NCBI GenBank assembly: GCA_944376455.1
Contig: CALWCO010000005.1
Coordinates: 1 to 60,828 of the forward strand
DNA length: 60,828 nt
Direction: 5' to 3'
Source: an uncultured Clostridia bacterium
GTDB taxonomy: Bacteria > Bacillota > Clostridia > Christensenellales > Borkfalkiaceae
A program made the position numbers and the translations under genes. Positions 16,960-25,772 of this stretch are shown here, one piece after another. Numbering within the stretch: position 1 is the stretch's first letter; every line of letters begins with the position of its first letter. A model generated the notes under the pieces. It had not been told where the DNA came from. It was given only the letters and a program-made list of their open reading frames with translations, and did no database searches.

Positions 16960-16969
16960 ACAAGCAAAA

Positions 16970-17000
16970 TGCGCCGCAACGGCAAACCCGTTGCGGCGCA
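16970..17000. other. Perfect 13-bp hairpin after the flavin reductase
   Basis: TGCGCCGCAACGG (16970-16982) pairs with 16988-17000 around loop CAAAC. No T-run follows on the plus strand; on the minus strand TTTTGCTTG follows. It may end or protect the flavin reductase mRNA. Confidence 0.6.
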
Positions 17001-17076
17001 AGTGTCGCTTGCTCCGTACATTTTGAACGGTAAAGATTGCGGCAGACGGAAAAGAGGAGAGAAAAGCAAAAGTACG

Positions 17077-17841
17077 ATGGAGAAAACGGACAAACAACCG
17101 ACGGCAAAAAGAGAATTGACGGTAAACAAACAACCGACGGCGGAAGGGGAAACGCGGACGGGGAAAGGAGAACCGCAGACGGCGGATACATTGCATCAAG
17201 CGGAAGAGGTATCCGACGAGGCGTTCAAAGAAACGCAAACGATCGCCGAAAATCTGTTCGGAAGAATGAAACGAAAAAACAAGATTCTGTTCCGTCCCGA
17301 TGACGAGTGTTTTTCTTCCTTGCGGCGCCTTCTTTCTCAAACCGATGACCGGCGCGCCGTCGTGCTTTGGTCTCTTTCTCTCGCGCAAGAGGGGGTCGGC
17401 GCATTGCGGGAACGGGGATTTTTCGTGGCCGCCGACGCGGCGGAAAGTGCGCTTTCCGCCACACGTGCCTGGGCCGCGGGGGAGATAAAAATGCCCGCCG
17501 CGAAGCGCGAGATCCTCGCCTGTCATGCCCGCGCCAAGACGGAAACGGACGCTTTTGCTACCGCAATGCTCCATGCCGCGGGGCAGGCGTGCGCGGTCGT
17601 TCATTCCGTCCGCCACGCGCTCGGTTTTCCCGTCTATGAACTCACGGCGCAGGCTATCCGTTTTTTGCCGCCCCGTTCTGCCGTTCCCGATTCCGAAGGC
17701 CTGCTTTCCGCCGTGCGCTCCGCCGCGTCTTATGCACGCGCGCGCATAAGAGAATATGAGGAAAAATTATGCCTTGCCCGTCGGGATCGCGCTCTTTTCG
17801 CAGGTCCTTGGGCATCTTTTCTGCATTCCTCTTCTCCCTGA
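17077..17841 (+). CDS. Imm5-like putative immunity protein
   Basis: A 254-residue protein. Residues 1-45 are low-complexity, with the pentapeptide KQPTA twice, encoded by near-identical DNA. The remainder is helical, and about residues 115-185 contain AADAAESALSATRAW, AAGEIKMPAAKREILACHAR, and HAAGQACAVVHSVRHALGF, a pattern like that of Imm5-type putative immunity proteins from polymorphic toxin systems. No toxin gene is beside it, so its role here is uncertain. The start is uncertain: ATG 17077 has AGGAG about 18 bases upstream, and the frame stays open to 16969, across the hairpin at 16970-17000, so that extension is disfavoured. I am moderately sure that the gene is real and less sure of the family. 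Confidence 0.6.
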   Translation: MEKTDKQPTAKRELTVNKQPTAEGETRTGKGEPQTADTLHQAEEVSDEAFKETQTIAENLFGRMKRKNKILFRPDDECFSSLRRLLSQTDDRRAVVLWSLSLAQEGVGALRERGFFVAADAAESALSATRAWAAGEIKMPAAKREILACHARAKTETDAFATAMLHAAGQACAVVHSVRHALGFPVYELTAQAIRFLPPRSAVPDSEGLLSAVRSAASYARARIREYEEKLCLARRDRALFAGPWASFLHSSSP

Positions 17842-17871
17842 TCCTCCGATTTTATGCGTATTTTCTCAATT

Positions 17872-17929
17872 TTATTCATTTATTCACAAATTATTGAATA
17901 TTTGAATAAAAAATGAATAAAAATAAATA
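17872..17929. promoter_or_regulatory. Cluster of ARG boxes (ArgR/AhrC operators) before argG
   Basis: AATGAATAAAAATAAAT (17912-17928) closely matches the ARG box consensus CATGAATAAAAATKCAA. An overlapping TTGAATAAAAAATGAATAA lies at 17902-17920, and an inverted copy, TTATTCATTTATTCAC, at 17872-17887. The cluster lies 40-100 bases upstream of the -35 box, suited to arginine-dependent control. Confidence 0.65.
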
Positions 17930-17969
17930 AAAAAATGATAAAATTGCATAAAAAAGGGAATTGAATTGC

Positions 17970-17999
17970 TTGACAGAAGCGGGATGACGGTGATATAAT
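17970..17999 (+). promoter_or_regulatory. Promoter of argG
   Basis: TTGACA (17970-17975) and TATAAT (17994-17999) with an 18-base spacer, both perfect hexamers. The leader is about 70 bases and contains a short hairpin (AACCGC with GCGGTT, 18011-18032). Confidence 0.9.
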
Positions 18000-18075
18000 T
18001 TATCCGATAAAACCGCGGGGAGACCTGCGGTTATGCGAGTAAAGAAAATAATAAATCCTGCGAGGTTATAAAATT

Positions 18076-19305
18076 ATGGAAAAACAGATCAAGAAAGTGG
18101 TTTTGGCCTATTCCGGCGGGTTGGATACTTCCATCATCATCCCCTGGCTCAAAGAGAACTACAACGATTGCGAAGTCGTCGCCGTGTCCGCCGACGTCGG
18201 ACAGGGGACGGAACTGGACGGACTGGAAGAAAAGGCAAAAAAGACGGGCGCTTCCAAGCTGTACATTCTCGATCTGAAAAAGGAATTCATCGAGGATTAC
18301 ATCTATCCCACCATGCAGGCGGGCGCAAAGTATGAGGACAAATACCTGCTCGGCACGTCCTTTGCACGTCCCGTCATTGCAAAGCGCATCGTGGAAATTG
18401 CCAAAAAAGAGGGCGCGGACGCCATCTGCCACGGCTGCACGGGCAAGGGCAACGACCAGGTGCGTTTTGAACTGACCATCAAGGCGTTTGCGCCCGAAAT
18501 GACCATCATCGCGCCCTGGCGTATCTGGAACATCAAAAGCCGCGACGAAGAGATCGATTACGCGGAAGCGCATAACATCCCTCTGAAGATCAGCAGGGAA
18601 ACCAACTATTCCAAGGATAAGAACCTGTGGCACCTCTCGCACGAAGGTCTGGACCTGGAAGACCCCGCCAACGAGCCGCAGTATGAAAAGCCCGGCTTCC
18701 TTGAAATGGGCGTTTCGCCCTTGCAGGCGCCCGATAAGCCCACGTATGTAACCATTCACTTTGAAAAGGGCATCCCGACGGCGATCGACGGCAAGGAAAT
18801 GGGCGCCGTCGAACTCATGGAAAAACTCAACAAACTCGGCGGCGAAAACGGCGTCGGGTTGGTGGACATGGTGGAGAACCGTCTGGTCGGCATGAAGAGC
18901 CGCGGCGTATACGAAACGCCCGGCGGCGCCATTCTGTATGCGGCGCATGAAAATCTCGAAATGATCTGCCTCGACAAGGCGACGGCGCACTATAAACAAC
19001 TCGTTGCCGTCAAGTTCGGCGAGATCGTCTATGACGGGCAGTGGTTCACGCCTTTGCGCGAAGCGTTGCAGGCGTTTGTCGAAAAGACGCAGGAAAACGT
19101 TACGGGCGACGCCAAAGTCAAGCTCTACAAGGGCAACATCATCAATGCGGGCATCACCTCGCCGCACTCGCTGTACAGCGAAAACATCGCCACGTTTGAA
19201 GACGACGGCGGCGCTTACAGCCAGAAAGACGCGGAAGGATTCATCAACTGCTTCGGTCTGCCGATCAAGGTCAAGGCGATGCTCGAAGCGCGCAAGCTGA
19301 AATAA
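18076..19305 (+). CDS. argG: Argininosuccinate synthase
   Basis: A 409-residue cytoplasmic ligase that joins citrulline and aspartate with ATP. The N-type ATP pyrophosphatase loop is [10 protein letters not shown] (about 10-19), followed by ADVGQGTEL, the [16 protein letters not shown] citrulline/aspartate site, and [16 protein letters not shown] near the C-terminus. Length is normal. It is the first gene of a long arginine cluster and is transcribed from a consensus promoter below an ARG box cluster, so arginine repression is likely. argH, its usual partner, is not in the window. Confidence 0.97.
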   Translation: MEKQIKKVVLAYSGGLDTSIIIPWLKENYNDCEVVAVSADVGQGTELDGLEEKAKKTGASKLYILDLKKEFIEDYIYPTMQAGAKYEDKYLLGTSFARPVIAKRIVEIAKKEGADAICHGCTGKGNDQVRFELTIKAFAPEMTIIAPWRIWNIKSRDEEIDYAEAHNIPLKISRETNYSKDKNLWHLSHEGLDLEDPANEPQYEKPGFLEMGVSPLQAPDKPTYVTIHFEKGIPTAIDGKEMGAVELMEKLNKLGGENGVGLVDMVENRLVGMKSRGVYETPGGAILYAAHENLEMICLDKATAHYKQLVAVKFGEIVYDGQWFTPLREALQAFVEKTQENVTGDAKVKLYKGNIINAGITSPHSLYSENIATFEDDGGAYSQKDAEGFINCFGLPIKVKAMLEARKLK

Positions 19306-19331
19306 GCCTGCACGGCGAAAGAGAAGAAAGT

Positions 19332-19365
19332 TAAGCAACTTATTTATGTAAGCAACTTATTTATG
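19332..19365 (+). repeat. 17-bp tandem duplication carrying the argC start codon
   Basis: TAAGCAACTTATTTATG occurs twice without a gap (19332-19348, 19349-19365). The second ATG starts argC. The first ATG is followed immediately by TAA, making a start-stop element 17 bases upstream. Confidence 0.75.
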
Positions 19366-20289
19366 TATAACGTATTTATTGACGGTAAAGAGGGCACGAC
19401 GGGCCTGCAGATATTCGACCGCCTGGGGAAGAGAGAGGATGTTCGCGTCCTCTCTTTGCCCGATGAATTGCGCAAGGACACTGCCGCGCGCAAAGAGGCG
19501 ATCAACGCCGCCGACGTGGTCTTTCTGTGCCTGCCCGACGCGGCGGCAAGGGAAGCCGTCGGACTGGTGGCAAGTGACAAAGTGCGCGTGATCGACGCTT
19601 CGACGGCGCACCGCACGGCGCCCGGCTGGGCGTACGGCTTTCCCGAACTTTCTCAAGAACACAGGGCGGCAGTGGCCTCCTCCCGTTTCATCGCCAATCC
19701 GGGCTGTTATGCGAGCGGGTTCATCGCCCTCGTCTATCCCTTGGTGAAAAGGGGGATCGCGCCCGAAAATTATCCCTTTGTGTGCCACGCGGTCAGCGGC
19801 TATTCGGGCGCGGGAAAGAAGGGTATCGCTCAATATGAAGCGAATGACAGGGATGTCTCTTTGGAGACGCCGCGGCTGTACGGCCTCACCCTTGCACACA
19901 AACACCTGCCCGAAATGGTGGCGCAATGCGGTTTGTCGCAAAAGCCGATATTCAATCCCTATGTCTGCGATTATTACAGCGGCATGTCCGTCACAGTCCC
20001 GCTCTTCAAGGGATTGTTGCATAAAAAACTGACCGTGGACGAGATGAAAGAAATGTACCGCGAGCACTATGCGGGGGCGCATTTCGTATACGTCGGCGAG
20101 GAGTCGAGCGGATATATCGCCGCCAACGGCTTCAACGGCACCAATCACATGGAGATCCTCGTACACGGCAACGAGGAACAGATTTTGCTCACGGCGCGGT
20201 TCGACAATCTCGGCAAAGGCGCGTCGGGCGCGGCGGTGCAGAACATGAACATCGCCCTCGGGCTGGACGAAAGAACGGGATTATCATAA
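19363..20289 (+). CDS. argC: N-acetyl-gamma-glutamyl-phosphate reductase (short, type 2)
   Basis: A 308-residue NADPH-dependent reductase of arginine synthesis, converting N-acetylglutamyl phosphate to the semialdehyde. The N-terminal nucleotide-binding part reads FIDGKEGTTGLQI; the catalytic cysteine lies in ANPGCYASG (about residues 107-115). The length of about 310 and the G-x-E-G-T-T-G start fit the shorter type 2 ArgC rather than the 345-residue type. The start codon lies in a 17-bp tandem duplication and has no clear Shine-Dalgarno sequence close by; GAGAAGAAAG is 33 bases upstream. Confidence 0.95.
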   Translation: MYNVFIDGKEGTTGLQIFDRLGKREDVRVLSLPDELRKDTAARKEAINAADVVFLCLPDAAAREAVGLVASDKVRVIDASTAHRTAPGWAYGFPELSQEHRAAVASSRFIANPGCYASGFIALVYPLVKRGIAPENYPFVCHAVSGYSGAGKKGIAQYEANDRDVSLETPRLYGLTLAHKHLPEMVAQCGLSQKPIFNPYVCDYYSGMSVTVPLFKGLLHKKLTVDEMKEMYREHYAGAHFVYVGEESSGYIAANGFNGTNHMEILVHGNEEQILLTARFDNLGKGASGAAVQNMNIALGLDERTGLS

Positions 20290-20296
20290 GTCAATC

Positions 20297-20319
20297 CGGC
20301 ACCGCAACGGGTGCCGTTT
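20297..20319 (+). terminator. Weak hairpin between argC and argJ
   Basis: CGGCACC (20297-20303) pairs with GGTGCCG (20310-20316), followed by only TTTC. It may be a leaky terminator or an mRNA processing site within the operon. Confidence 0.35.
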
Positions 20320-20349
20320 CATAAATTCGGAAAGGATAAAAGCAAAGAT

Positions 20350-21567
20350 ATGATCATGAAACAGATCGAAGGCGGCGTTTGCGCGGCAAAAGGCTTCCGC
20401 GCGGGCGGCGTACACTGCGGTATACGCAAAAACAAAACCAAAAAGGACCTCGCGCTCATCGTCAGCGACGTGCGCGCCGCAACGGCGTGCGTCTACACGA
20501 AAAATCTCGTCAAGGGCGCACCCATCCTCGTCACCAAGAAGAACGTGGCGGACGGGTATGCACAGGCGGTTATCGTCAATAGCGGCAACGCGAACACCTG
20601 CAACTCGGACGGCGTGGAGATCGCCGAAGCCATGACCAGACTCGTGGAAGAGTACACGGGCGTTGCGGCGGGTGACGTGGTCGTCGGCTCCACGGGCGTC
20701 ATCGGACAGAAACTCTCCCTCGATCCCATCCGCGCGGGAATGCCCGCGCTCAAAGCCGCGCTCGGCGATCATTCCCATGACGCGGCGGAAGCCATCATGA
20801 CGACGGATACCGTGCCCAAGGAAATTGCCTTCTCCTTCACGCTGGGCGGAAAAGAGTGTCACATCGGCGCCATCTGCAAGGGAGTCGGCATGATCTGTCC
20901 CAACATGGCGACCATGCTCATGTTCGTCTGCACGGATGCAAACATCTCTCCCGCGATGCTGCAAAAGGCACTCAACCTCGACGTTGCCGATTCCCTGAAT
21001 ATGGTCAGCGTCGACAGGGACACGTCCACCAACGACACCCTCTGCCTGATGGCGAACGGCCTGGCGGGCAATGCCTGCGTGGAGAGCGACGGAGCCGATT
21101 TCAGGAAATTCCGCAAGGTCCTGCACGCCGTGACGACCTATATGTGTCGTCAGATCGCCAAGGACGGCGAGGGTGCGACCAAGCTCATCGAGTGCCGCGT
21201 GACGGGCGCAAAGTCCAAAAAGAACGCCAAACTGGCGGCGAAAGCCGTCGTCTGCAGCGACCTTCTGAAAGCGGCGATGTTCGGCGCCGACGCCAACTGG
21301 GGGCGCGTGCTGTGCGCTGTCGGATATTCGGGTGCCGACCTCGATCCCGACAAAATCGACGTGTCTTTCCGCTCTGCGGCGGGAGAGATCGCCGTTTGCA
21401 AAAACGGCAGGGGCGTGGATTTTTCGGAGGAAGAGGCCAAAAAAATCCTCTCCGAGGACGAGATATTCATTCTCATCGACTGTAACGACGGCAACTACAA
21501 AGCCACCGCGTGGGGTTGCGACCTCACGTACGATTACGTCAAGATCAACGGCGATTACCGCACTTGA
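20350..21567 (+). CDS. argJ: Glutamate N-acetyltransferase / amino-acid acetyltransferase
   Basis: A 405-residue Ntn-type enzyme that transfers the acetyl group from N-acetylornithine to glutamate, recycling acetate in arginine synthesis, and in bifunctional forms also uses acetyl-CoA. The self-cleavage site is NMATML, with nucleophile T188, which splits the precursor into alpha and beta chains. VNSGNANTCNSDG and SVDRDTSTNDT are further family motifs. The start at 20350 follows AAAGGATAAAAG; an in-frame ATG at 20311 lies in the upstream hairpin and is rejected. With argJ here, argE is not required, and the absence of argA suggests the bifunctional form. Confidence 0.96.
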   Translation: MIMKQIEGGVCAAKGFRAGGVHCGIRKNKTKKDLALIVSDVRAATACVYTKNLVKGAPILVTKKNVADGYAQAVIVNSGNANTCNSDGVEIAEAMTRLVEEYTGVAAGDVVVGSTGVIGQKLSLDPIRAGMPALKAALGDHSHDAAEAIMTTDTVPKEIAFSFTLGGKECHIGAICKGVGMICPNMATMLMFVCTDANISPAMLQKALNLDVADSLNMVSVDRDTSTNDTLCLMANGLAGNACVESDGADFRKFRKVLHAVTTYMCRQIAKDGEGATKLIECRVTGAKSKKNAKLAAKAVVCSDLLKAAMFGADANWGRVLCAVGYSGADLDPDKIDVSFRSAAGEIAVCKNGRGVDFSEEEAKKILSEDEIFILIDCNDGNYKATAWGCDLTYDYVKINGDYRT

Positions 21568-21655
21568 TCGCGGCGTTGTCGTGCCATCGGACAGAACGAG
21601 AAACAAAACAAATAAAAATTGAAATTAAAACAGAGCATATAAGAAAAGGAAAATT

Positions 21656-22528
21656 ATGACCCGGAAAGAGATGATTTCCAAGGAACAGCAGGCGGAATTC
21701 CTCGTTGAGGCAATGCCCTACATCAAAAAATACCAGGATAAGATCCTGGTCATCAAATACGGCGGGAACGCCATGCTCAACGAAGAGCTCAAAAGCTCCG
21801 TCATGCGCGATCTGACCATGCTCCGCATGGTCGGCATCAACGTCGTTCTCGTCCACGGCGGCGGGCCTGAGATCAACGCGCTTTTGAAAAAGGTCGGCAA
21901 AGAGAGTAAATTCATCGACGGCCTGCGCTATACCGATGAAGAAACCGTCGAGTACGTCGAGATGGTGCTTGCGGGGAAGATCAACAAATCTCTCGTCAAT
22001 TTCCTCGAACAGAACGACGCCAAAGCCATCGGGCTTTGCGGCATTGACGGGCATATGCTCCTCTGCGAAAAACAGGACGAGCGTCTGGGCTTTGTCGGCA
22101 AGGTCGACAAGGTCAATCCCGGCATTATTTTCGATTGCCTGGAAGCGGGGTACATCCCCGTCATTTCCACCGTCGGGTACGGCAAAGACGGGGAGATATA
22201 CAATGTCAACGCCGACACGGCGGCGTCCGTGATCGCGGGCGCGCTGGGCGCGGAAAGCCTCATTCTGATGACGGACATCAAGGGGCTTCTCGAAAATAAG
22301 GACGACGAAAATACGCTCATTAAAAAGGTATACGTTTCGGACATTCCTTCCCTCATCAAACAGGGCATCATATCGGGCGGTATGATCCCCAAAATCGAGT
22401 GCTGCAAGGAAGCCATCCGCCGCGGCGTGAACCGTGTGTTCATCACCGACGGCAGGGTTAACCATTCCATTTTATTGGAACTTTTGTCCGACTCCGGTAT
22501 GGGCACCATGTTTGTGAATGAAGACTGA
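21656..22528 (+). CDS. argB: Acetylglutamate kinase
   Basis: A 290-residue kinase that phosphorylates N-acetylglutamate. The phosphate-binding motif VIKYGGNAM (about 32-40), LVHGGGPEIN, GLCGIDG, NVNADTAAS and GGMIPKI are all present. The N-terminal helix before the kinase core (about 25 residues) is the kind found in arginine-sensitive hexameric enzymes, so feedback inhibition is plausible. AAGGAAAATT precedes the ATG. The stop codon lies inside the stem of the following terminator hairpin. Confidence 0.96.
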   Translation: MTRKEMISKEQQAEFLVEAMPYIKKYQDKILVIKYGGNAMLNEELKSSVMRDLTMLRMVGINVVLVHGGGPEINALLKKVGKESKFIDGLRYTDEETVEYVEMVLAGKINKSLVNFLEQNDAKAIGLCGIDGHMLLCEKQDERLGFVGKVDKVNPGIIFDCLEAGYIPVISTVGYGKDGEIYNVNADTAASVIAGALGAESLILMTDIKGLLENKDDENTLIKKVYVSDIPSLIKQGIISGGMIPKIECCKEAIRRGVNRVFITDGRVNHSILLELLSDSGMGTMFVNED

Positions 22529-22553
22529 TATTTTAGCATATCAGTCCTTTTTC
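22523..22553 (+). terminator. Terminator between argB and argD
   Basis: GACTGATAT (22523-22531) pairs with ATATCAGTC (22538-22546), followed by CTTTTTCT. The argB stop (22526-22528) is within the left arm. It could lower expression of argD and the genes beyond it, or mark a promoter boundary. Confidence 0.7.
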
Positions 22554-22595
22554 TAATATTTCGGAAAAATCAATCATAAGGAATACTGATAGAAA

Positions 22596-23765
22596 ATGGA
22601 TTTTGAAACGATCAGGCATAAGGACGAGCAATACATCGAGCCGATATATGCGCGTTTTCAGGTGGGCATTGCCCACGGCAAGGGCGCGACGCTGGCCGAT
22701 TTTGCGGGCAGGGAATACATCGATTTTACCAGCGGCATCGGCGTGAATATCTTCGGCATGAACGACGAGGTATGGAAAGAAGCGGTCATTTCACAGCTGA
22801 ACAAAGTACAACACGCCTGCAATCTCTATTACACTCAACCGCAGACCGAGCTCGCCGAGCTGTTGTGCCAAAAGAGCGGCGCGAAAAAAGTCTGCTTTTC
22901 CAACAGCGGCGCGGAGGCCAACGAATGCGCCATCAAGGCGGCACGAAAGTACAACGCCGACAAGTACGGCGAGGGAAGACGGTACGAAATCCTCGTGCTC
23001 AACGGCAGTTTCCACGGCAGGACGATGGCCACGCTCTCCGCAACGGCACAACCCGCATTTCATCAATACTTCACCCCGTTTTTGGAAGGATTTCCGTCCT
23101 TCGATCCCGATTGGCAGAGCTTTTCGGCCGCCGTCACGGATAAGACGGGCGCGGTGATGATGGAGCTGGTGCAGGGCGAGAGCGGCGTCACCTTGCTCGA
23201 CTTTGATTTTGTGCGCAAAGTGGAAGAATACTGCAAGGCGCACGACATTCTGTTCATCGTCGACGAAGTGCAGACGGGCAACGGCCGCACGGGCAAGATG
23301 TATTCCTATCAGCAGTTCGGGGTACAGCCCGACATCGTGACGACGGCCAAGGGCCTCGGCGGCGGCCTGCCCATCGGCGCGTGTCTGTTCTTTGACAAGA
23401 CGGAATTCGTCTTTCATTACGGCGACCACGGTTCGACCTTTGCGGGCAATCCCGTATGTTGCGCGGGGGGCGCGGCGATCGTGAAGCGGCTGGACGAAGA
23501 GCTTTTCGCCGAAGTGACGCGCAAGGGCTGGCATATCTATACCGAAATGAATAAACTGTCCAAAGTGTCCAAGGTGTCGGGTATGGGCATGATGATCGGC
23601 ATCAAGACGGATAAACCCGCCCGCGCGGTTGCCGAGCGTTGCATCGAAAAGGGCTTGTTCGTGCTGACGGCGCATGACAAAATCAGGCTCCTGCCGCCGC
23701 TGAACATCACGGACGAGGAATTGGAAAAAGGATTGAAAATTTTGAGGGAGGTCATAGAAGAATGA
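22596..23765 (+). CDS. argD: Acetylornithine aminotransferase
   Basis: A 389-residue class III PLP aminotransferase that makes N-acetylornithine from the semialdehyde and glutamate. FSNSGAEANECAIKAAR (101-117) binds the cofactor phosphate, IVDEVQTGNGRTG (221-233) holds the aspartate that contacts the PLP ring, and K252 in TTAKGLGGG is the Schiff-base lysine. AAGGAATACTG precedes the ATG. The stop overlaps argF by four bases, indicating coupled translation. In bacteria this enzyme can also serve the succinyl-DAP aminotransferase step of lysine synthesis, which is of interest next to a dapF domain. Confidence 0.95.
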   Translation: MDFETIRHKDEQYIEPIYARFQVGIAHGKGATLADFAGREYIDFTSGIGVNIFGMNDEVWKEAVISQLNKVQHACNLYYTQPQTELAELLCQKSGAKKVCFSNSGAEANECAIKAARKYNADKYGEGRRYEILVLNGSFHGRTMATLSATAQPAFHQYFTPFLEGFPSFDPDWQSFSAAVTDKTGAVMMELVQGESGVTLLDFDFVRKVEEYCKAHDILFIVDEVQTGNGRTGKMYSYQQFGVQPDIVTTAKGLGGGLPIGACLFFDKTEFVFHYGDHGSTFAGNPVCCAGGAAIVKRLDEELFAEVTRKGWHIYTEMNKLSKVSKVSGMGMMIGIKTDKPARAVAERCIEKGLFVLTAHDKIRLLPPLNITDEELEKGLKILREVIEE

Positions 23766-24673
23766 AACACTTACTGAAATTGGGGGATTTGTCCACGGAG
23801 GAGATCTATTCGATCCTCAATCTTGCCGATCAGCTCAAATATGAGCGCAAGAACGGCATCCACAAGGAATATCTGAAGGGCAAGACGCTGGGCATGATCT
23901 TTCAGAAATCTTCCACCCGCACCCGCGTTTCCTTTGAAGTGGGAATGTACGAGCTGGGCGGCTATGCGCTCTTCCTCTCCAACCGCGACTTGCAGATCGG
24001 CAGGGGCGAGCCCGTGGAGGATACCGCGCGCGTGCTTTCGCGCTACCTCGACGGCATCATGATCCGCACCTTTGAACAGAAGGAAGTCGAGGACCTCGCA
24101 AAATACGGCTCCGTTCCCGTCATCAACGCACTCACCGATTACTGTCATCCCTGTCAGGTGCTCGCCGATCTCATGACCATACGCGAGTATAAGGGCAGCC
24201 TGCGGGGGCTCAAAATGTGCTTCATCGGCGACGGGAACAACATGGCGAACTCCCTCATGGTCGGCGCGCTCAAAACGGGTATGTCCTTCTCCATCGCCTG
24301 TCCCGAAAATTACCGTCCCGACGCCGCGCTTACCGCGTGGGCGCAGGGAGAAGAATTCAAAGGCCGTTTCACCATGACGACCTCCTGTGAAGAGGCGGTC
24401 AAAGACGCCGACGTCGTGTATACGGACGTGTGGGCGTCCATGGGCGAAGAGGGGGAAAAGGAGATCCGCGCCAAGGCGTTCCAAGGCTATCAGGTCAACG
24501 CCAAACTGATGTCTCTCGCCAAGCCGGACGCCATGGTACTCCACTGTTTGCCCGCACACCGCGGGGAGGAGATCACCGCCGACGTGTTCGAGGCGCACGC
24601 CGAGGAGATCTTTGACGAGGCCGAAAACAGACTGCACGCGCAGAAAGCCGTGCTCTGCAAACTGATGAAATAA
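23762..24673 (+). CDS. argF: Ornithine carbamoyltransferase
   Basis: A 303-residue transferase that makes citrulline from ornithine and carbamoyl phosphate. The carbamoyl-phosphate motif is SSTRTR (50-55), followed by DYCHPCQVLADL (catalytic histidine region), DVVYTDVWASMGEE for ornithine (SMG motif) and HCLPAHRGEE with the active cysteine. The overlap with argD and the position just before carA and carB place the enzyme beside the source of its substrate. Confidence 0.97.
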   Translation: MKHLLKLGDLSTEEIYSILNLADQLKYERKNGIHKEYLKGKTLGMIFQKSSTRTRVSFEVGMYELGGYALFLSNRDLQIGRGEPVEDTARVLSRYLDGIMIRTFEQKEVEDLAKYGSVPVINALTDYCHPCQVLADLMTIREYKGSLRGLKMCFIGDGNNMANSLMVGALKTGMSFSIACPENYRPDAALTAWAQGEEFKGRFTMTTSCEEAVKDADVVYTDVWASMGEEGEKEIRAKAFQGYQVNAKLMSLAKPDAMVLHCLPAHRGEEITADVFEAHAEEIFDEAENRLHAQKAVLCKLMK

Positions 24674-24695
24674 AGAGAGCGGGAGAGCATTTACA

Positions 24696-25772
24696 ATGAG
24701 CGAAGAAAGAGTTTACGTTACCTTACAGAACGGCAAAGTATTCAAGGGCTACCGCTTCGGCGCGAAGGGGGACAAAATCGGCGAGCTCGTCTTCACGACG
24801 GGCATGACGGGCTACATCGAAACGCTGACCGACCCCAGTTATTACGGTCAGATCGTCGTGCAGACCTTCCCGCTGATCGGCAATTACGGCATCATCCCCG
24901 AAGATTTCGAGAGCCGCAAATCCTTTGTGTTCGGCTACATCGTGCGCGAAAAGTGCGACGAACCGTCCAATTTCCGTTGCGAAAAGAAACTGGACGATTT
25001 TCTCAAAGAGCAGGGCATTGTCGGCGTATACGGCATCGACACGCGCGAGCTGACCAAGATCGTTCGCGAGGCGGGCGTCATGAACGCCGCCATCACCTCC
25101 AAGCCCTTCAAGGACTTTGAAAAACTGGCGGCCTACCGCGTGACGGATGCCGTCAAAAATACGACCGTTTCCGCGCCCGAAGTGCAGAACAAGGGCGGCA
25201 AATACAAAGTCGTGCTCTATGATTTCGGCGCGAAGAACAACATCGAGCGCGAACTCGTCAAGAGGGATTGCGAAGTTATCCGCGTACCTTCCCGGTTCAA
25301 GGCAGAGGACGCGCTTTCGCTCGATCCCGACGGCATCATGCTGACCAACGGCCCCGGCGACCCCGAGGAGAATACCGAGGTCATCGAAAACCTGAAAAAA
25401 CTTGCGGGTAAAAAGCCGATATTCGGAATCTGCCTCGGACATCAGCTCTTTGCGCTCGCCATGGGCGGCAAGACCAAAAAGATGAAGTACGGCCACCGCG
25501 GTTCCAACCAGCCGGTGCGCGATACGGCGACGGGGCAGGTGTACATCTCTTCCCAGAACCACGGCTATGAAGTCATTTCGTCCAGCGTCAAGGGCCGCGT
25601 GAGTTTTGAAAACGCCAATGACGGGACGTGCGAAGGGGTCGATTACGACGACATCAACGCCTATACCGTGCAGTTCCACCCCGAAGCCTGCGGCGGACCG
25701 CACGACGCCAATTTCCTGTTCGATAAGTTTATAAGCAATATGCAAAAGCAAAAGGAGAAAACCAATGCCTAA
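24696..25772 (+). CDS. carA: Carbamoyl-phosphate synthase, glutamine-hydrolysing small subunit
   Basis: A 358-residue class I glutamine amidotransferase that feeds ammonia to CarB. The N-terminal CarA domain includes TTGMTGYIETLTDPSYYGQI, and the amidotransferase domain has C246 as nucleophile in GICLGHQLFALA, with the His and Glu of the triad in QFHPEACGGP near the C-terminus. GPGDPEEN is the usual loop. The end overlaps carB by eight bases. Its location in the arginine cluster suggests that this synthase is dedicated to, or shared with, arginine synthesis. Confidence 0.97.
   Translation: MSEERVYVTLQNGKVFKGYRFGAKGDKIGELVFTTGMTGYIETLTDPSYYGQIVVQTFPLIGNYGIIPEDFESRKSFVFGYIVREKCDEPSNFRCEKKLDDFLKEQGIVGVYGIDTRELTKIVREAGVMNAAITSKPFKDFEKLAAYRVTDAVKNTTVSAPEVQNKGGKYKVVLYDFGAKNNIERELVKRDCEVIRVPSRFKAEDALSLDPDGIMLTNGPGDPEENTEVIENLKKLAGKKPIFGICLGHQLFALAMGGKTKKMKYGHRGSNQPVRDTATGQVYISSQNHGYEVISSSVKGRVSFENANDGTCEGVDYDDINAYTVQFHPEACGGPHDANFLFDKFISNMQKQKEKTNA

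Noticed and set aside
16969..17076. Longer start for the Imm5-like protein at 16969
   Set aside because: The extension would translate through a perfect 13-bp hairpin next to the flavin reductase stop and gives an Arg/Lys-rich stretch of low plausibility.
18000..18075. T-box or other riboswitch before argG
   Set aside because: The leader is only about 70 bases and lacks the T-box core; ARG boxes explain regulation better.
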